From Granulicella sp. (lineage in GTDB: Bacteria; Acidobacteriota; Terriglobia; Terriglobales; Acidobacteriaceae), in NCBI GenBank assembly GCA_003132145.1, contig PKWU01000028.1, positions 1-49,262 on the forward strand: a stretch of 49,262 bases of DNA, written 5' to 3'. The stretch's first letter is position 1, and each line of letters opens with the position of its first letter. The notes beneath the pieces are model-generated. The model was given only the letters and a program-made list of their open reading frames with translations, had not been told where the DNA came from and searched no databases. Shown here piece by piece: positions 46,920-49,262 of this stretch. Position numbers and translations under genes: made by a program.

Positions 46920-48320
46920 GTGCCCGTGAAACTCCCATCAGGAACTCAGATTCTTGTTGCCGTGCTGGTGTGTGCCGCATTTGCGACGCCCCCCAGCAAG
47001 GCGCAGCAGCAGCAGGCAGCGATGGACAGCGGAACAAGAAGCGAACTTTCCGATATGCTGCGCTGCGCCTACGAGGAGGTCAACAAGCATTACTACGATC
47101 CAAAATTGCAAGGGATCGATTGGGATGCGCGTTATAAGCAATACCAGGGAAGAATCGCAAATGCGCCCAATCTGGGCGAGGGATACAGGATCGTCGCGGC
47201 TTTTCTCAGCGGGCTAAAGGATTCGCACACCTATTTCTATCCTCCGGACCGCGCCCGCTACGATTCCGGTTACCGCTACGCGCTGGTGGGTAATGATGCC
47301 TTCATTACTCATGTTCGTCCCAAAACCGACGCCGACGCCGACGCCAAGCTGCACATCGGAGACAAAATTCTGGGCATGAATGGTTTTAAGGTCGACCGGG
47401 CAGATTATCACGACGTTGAGTACTACTTCAACATTCTTTCTCCGCAAATGTCGATGAAGTTTGACCTGCAATCGCCATCCGGCGAACGGCGCCAAGTCGT
47501 CGTGGCAGCCACCGCCATGCCTACCAAAAGAGTCGTCGATTTGCCCAAACGGCAGGACTACTACGACTGGATGCGGTGGGAACAGAATTGGAATGGCGGC
47601 ACTCGTTCCCAGATCATTGTTCAGGGAGACGTCGCCATCTGGGAACTACAGCAATTTTTACCGGTTGGTGGCCAACTGGAAATCGACGAAATCGAAAAGG
47701 CCATCGGAATCGCACGCAAGCACAAGGCGCTCATTCTCGACCTGCGCGGCAACGGCGGCGGCGACGAAGAAATGCTGCGCTTGATGGTGGGTTCGTTGTT
47801 CGATCGCGAAATCAAGATCGGCGACCGGGTGGGCAGAACGGAAAAGGATTCCAAACCGCTGAAGGCTTTGCGCCACGGGCAACCGTTCGACGGCAAGTTG
47901 ATCATACTGGTGGACTCTGAGTCGGCCTCCTGCTCGGAACTGCTGGCGCGTATCGTCCAGCTTGAGCACCGGGGAACGGTAATTGGAGACAACTCCATGG
48001 GCGCTGTCATGCCAGCGCGCTATTATCCAGAATCCATGGGCGCTGAAACCAAGATCTTTTTCGGAGTCCAGGTGACCTCGGCCAACCTAGTCATGAGCGA
48101 CGGCAAGAGTCTGGAAAAGATCGGAGTGACGCCGGACGAACTGCTGCTGCCGACCGCGGCCGACCTGGCGGCGGGGCGCGATCCGGTGCTGGCGCACGCC
48201 GTCGAACTGGTCGGCGGCAACCTGGACGCGGAGGCGGCAGGTAAGCTGTTCCCCTACGAGTGGTCGCCCCTTATTATAGTTTTGAAAATAGTGGGTGTCC
48301 CATCCGCCGCTCATTACTAG
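46920..48320 (+). CDS. Secreted S41 family peptidase (C-terminal processing type), 3' end abuts an IS
   Basis: About 466 residues. The GTG start at 46920 is supported by AAGGAG eight bases upstream. The signal peptide (QILVAVLVCAAFATPPSKA) implies export. A PDZ-like segment (KLHIGDKILGMNGF) is followed by the S41 fold: LILDLRGNGGGDEEMLR and the serine motif VDSESASCSE. The Lys of CtpA-type S-K dyads is not evident in GDNSMGAVMPARYYP, as in tricorn/IRBP-like S41 members. After KLFPYEW the C-terminus (SPLIIVLKIVG...) looks atypical, and the stop TAG lies in the CTAG that borders the IS481-type element. The native end may be altered. Confidence 0.85.
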   Translation: MPVKLPSGTQILVAVLVCAAFATPPSKAQQQQAAMDSGTRSELSDMLRCAYEEVNKHYYDPKLQGIDWDARYKQYQGRIANAPNLGEGYRIVAAFLSGLKDSHTYFYPPDRARYDSGYRYALVGNDAFITHVRPKTDADADAKLHIGDKILGMNGFKVDRADYHDVEYYFNILSPQMSMKFDLQSPSGERRQVVVAATAMPTKRVVDLPKRQDYYDWMRWEQNWNGGTRSQIIVQGDVAIWELQQFLPVGGQLEIDEIEKAIGIARKHKALILDLRGNGGGDEEMLRLMVGSLFDREIKIGDRVGRTEKDSKPLKALRHGQPFDGKLIILVDSESASCSELLARIVQLEHRGTVIGDNSMGAVMPARYYPESMGAETKIFFGVQVTSANLVMSDGKSLEKIGVTPDELLLPTAADLAAGRDPVLAHAVELVGGNLDAEAAGKLFPYEWSPLIIVLKIVGVPSAAHY

Positions 48321-49262
48321 TGGGGTGAGTCTAAAATTCGTTGAAGAAATCGTGGTACTAGGTGTTCAGTCCCGGCATTTGATGGGTTGGATTGAGAGTA
48401 AATCTGTACGGATCGTTTTGCCAGCATTTGCAGATGAATTCGTAGGCGGTGAGTCCGGCGAGGGATTTGAGTCGTTTGGCGAAGTTGTACGCGGCGACGA
48501 AGTCGTCGAGGTGAGCTTTTAGTTGATTGTGGCTGTCGTAGTGGTAGCGTTTGACGGTAGCTTCTTTGATGGTTCGGTTCATTCGTTCGACCTGTCCATT
48601 GGTCCAGGGATGGTTGAGTTTGGTGAGGCGATGGTCGATGCCATGGCGATAGCAGGTGCGGTCGAAGGGATGGCCACGCCATCTGGCCGTGAGCCCTCCA
48701 CGGTTCTTTGGCAGATCGGCGAACTGGATGCCGTTGTCGGTCAGCACGGTGTGGATGCGATACGGAACGGCGGAGACCAAGGCTTCCAGAAAAGTGGCAG
48801 CGGCTCGCATGTCGGCGCGTTCGACCAGCTCCACGAAGGCGAACTTGGCAGTGCGGTCGATGGCCACGAAGAGATAGAGCTTGCCTTCGGCAGTACGCAC
48901 TTCGGCCAGATCAATGTGAAAGTAGCCGATTGGATAGTGCTCGAATTTCTTCCTCCTGGGCTTGTCTCCTTCCACCTCGGGCAAACGGCTGATGCCGTGC
49001 CGTTCAAGACATCGATGAAGGGAAGAACGGGTCAACTTCGGGATCGTGACCTGCAACGCATACAGGCAATCGTCGAGCGGCAACAATGTGTGCTTGCGAA
49101 AGGCGACGATGATGGCCTCCTGCTCCACGGTCAAAACCGTAGACCGTGGCGTCTTCGGTCCGGTCGGAAGGTCGGTCACCGAGCAACGCTTGCGCCACTT
49201 GGCCACCGTCTTGGGGTTGATGCCGTGACGCCGAGACAGCGCCCTCAGGCTCTCTTGACTAT
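48321..49262 (-). mobile_element. IS481-type insertion sequence, cut by window end
   Basis: The element end TGGGGTGAGTC (48321-48331) directly follows CTAG (48317-48320). The transposase stop lies 37 bases inside, the usual compact layout. TTCGTT follows the terminal motif, as in the MITE-like element at 46465. The other end lies beyond the window, so the full inverted repeat and the target duplication cannot be checked. Confidence 0.75.
48358..49262 (-). CDS. IS481 family transposase, 5' partial
   Basis: DDE integrase-type transposase. The helix-turn-helix part is cut by the window edge but readable as ESLRALSRRHGINPKTVAKW, followed by RKRCSVTDLPTGPKTPRST, typical of IS481 proteins. Catalytic residues are visible in YFHIDLAEV (Asp), VLTDNGIQF (Asp) and NGQVERMNRTIKEA (Glu). 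The frame is intact across the visible part, so the element may be active. An apparent GTG start at 49206 is internal because similarity continues upstream. Confidence 0.93.
   Translation of the reverse strand, partial: SQESLRALSRRHGINPKTVAKWRKRCSVTDLPTGPKTPRSTVLTVEQEAIIVAFRKHTLLPLDDCLYALQVTIPKLTRSSLHRCLERHGISRLPEVEGDKPRRKKFEHYPIGYFHIDLAEVRTAEGKLYLFVAIDRTAKFAFVELVERADMRAAATFLEALVSAVPYRIHTVLTDNGIQFADLPKNRGGLTARWRGHPFDRTCYRHGIDHRLTKLNHPWTNGQVERMNRTIKEATVKRYHYDSHNQLKAHLDDFVAAYNFAKRLKSLAGLTAYEFICKCWQNDPYRFTLNPTHQMPGLNT

Overview
The window looks like chromosomal DNA from a GC-rich, diderm (Gram-negative type) soil bacterium, most likely an acidobacterium of the Acidobacteriaceae/Terriglobia type. 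This placement is an inference. It rests on the gene style, the lipid A gene lpxD, the fused branched-chain E1 gene, GGCTAAAGCC-type intergenic palindromes and many short repeat tracts. No rRNA or tRNA gene is present to settle it.

Layout. 1-6.9 kb: the 3' end of a fused 2-oxoacid dehydrogenase E1 gene, a convergent M19 dipeptidase, leuS and a membrane protein of unknown function. 6.9-19.5 kb (minus strand): a complex I cluster in the order nuoA-B-C-D-I-H-J-K-L-M-M-N. It has two nuoM genes and no nuoE, nuoF or nuoG. 19.6-24.2 kb (plus strand, divergent from nuoA): pyruvate:ferredoxin oxidoreductase followed by a translationally coupled dihydroorotate-dehydrogenase-like gene. 24.3-30.05 kb: a giant GH13 protein, a ChbG/HpnK-type deacetylase and lpxD. 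30.1-32.5 kb: a palindromic element, a beta-propeller-like lipoprotein and an AT-rich stretch with two tiny ORFs. 32.5-37.4 kb: homocysteine methyltransferase/MTHFR fusion, xseB, polyprenyl diphosphate synthase, YajQ and TatD. 37.5-46.5 kb: cupin protein, GspF/PilC-like protein, FAD oxidoreductase with a small membrane partner, a multi-PAS histidine kinase and dxs. 46.5-49.26 kb: a MITE-like element, an S41 peptidase and an IS481-type insertion sequence cut by the window edge.

How the genes fit together. The most interesting system is the 11-type-subunit complex I without the NADH module (NuoEFG). It has a second NuoM, and NuoL carries a lateral helix about 27 residues longer than usual. These are the hallmarks of the '2M' complex I, which is proposed to have a fourth pumping subunit. 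Its neighbour is PFOR, a generator of reduced ferredoxin, and the shared intergenic region holds a CRP-like palindrome. I infer a ferredoxin-linked, high-stoichiometry proton pump fed from pyruvate.

The second theme is small repeat DNA. There are three period-7 tandem tracts, two containing a stop codon. The MITE and the IS481 element share a terminal sequence and both sit at CTAG sites that also supply stop codons. A 112-bp inverted-repeat element lies at another gene's stop.
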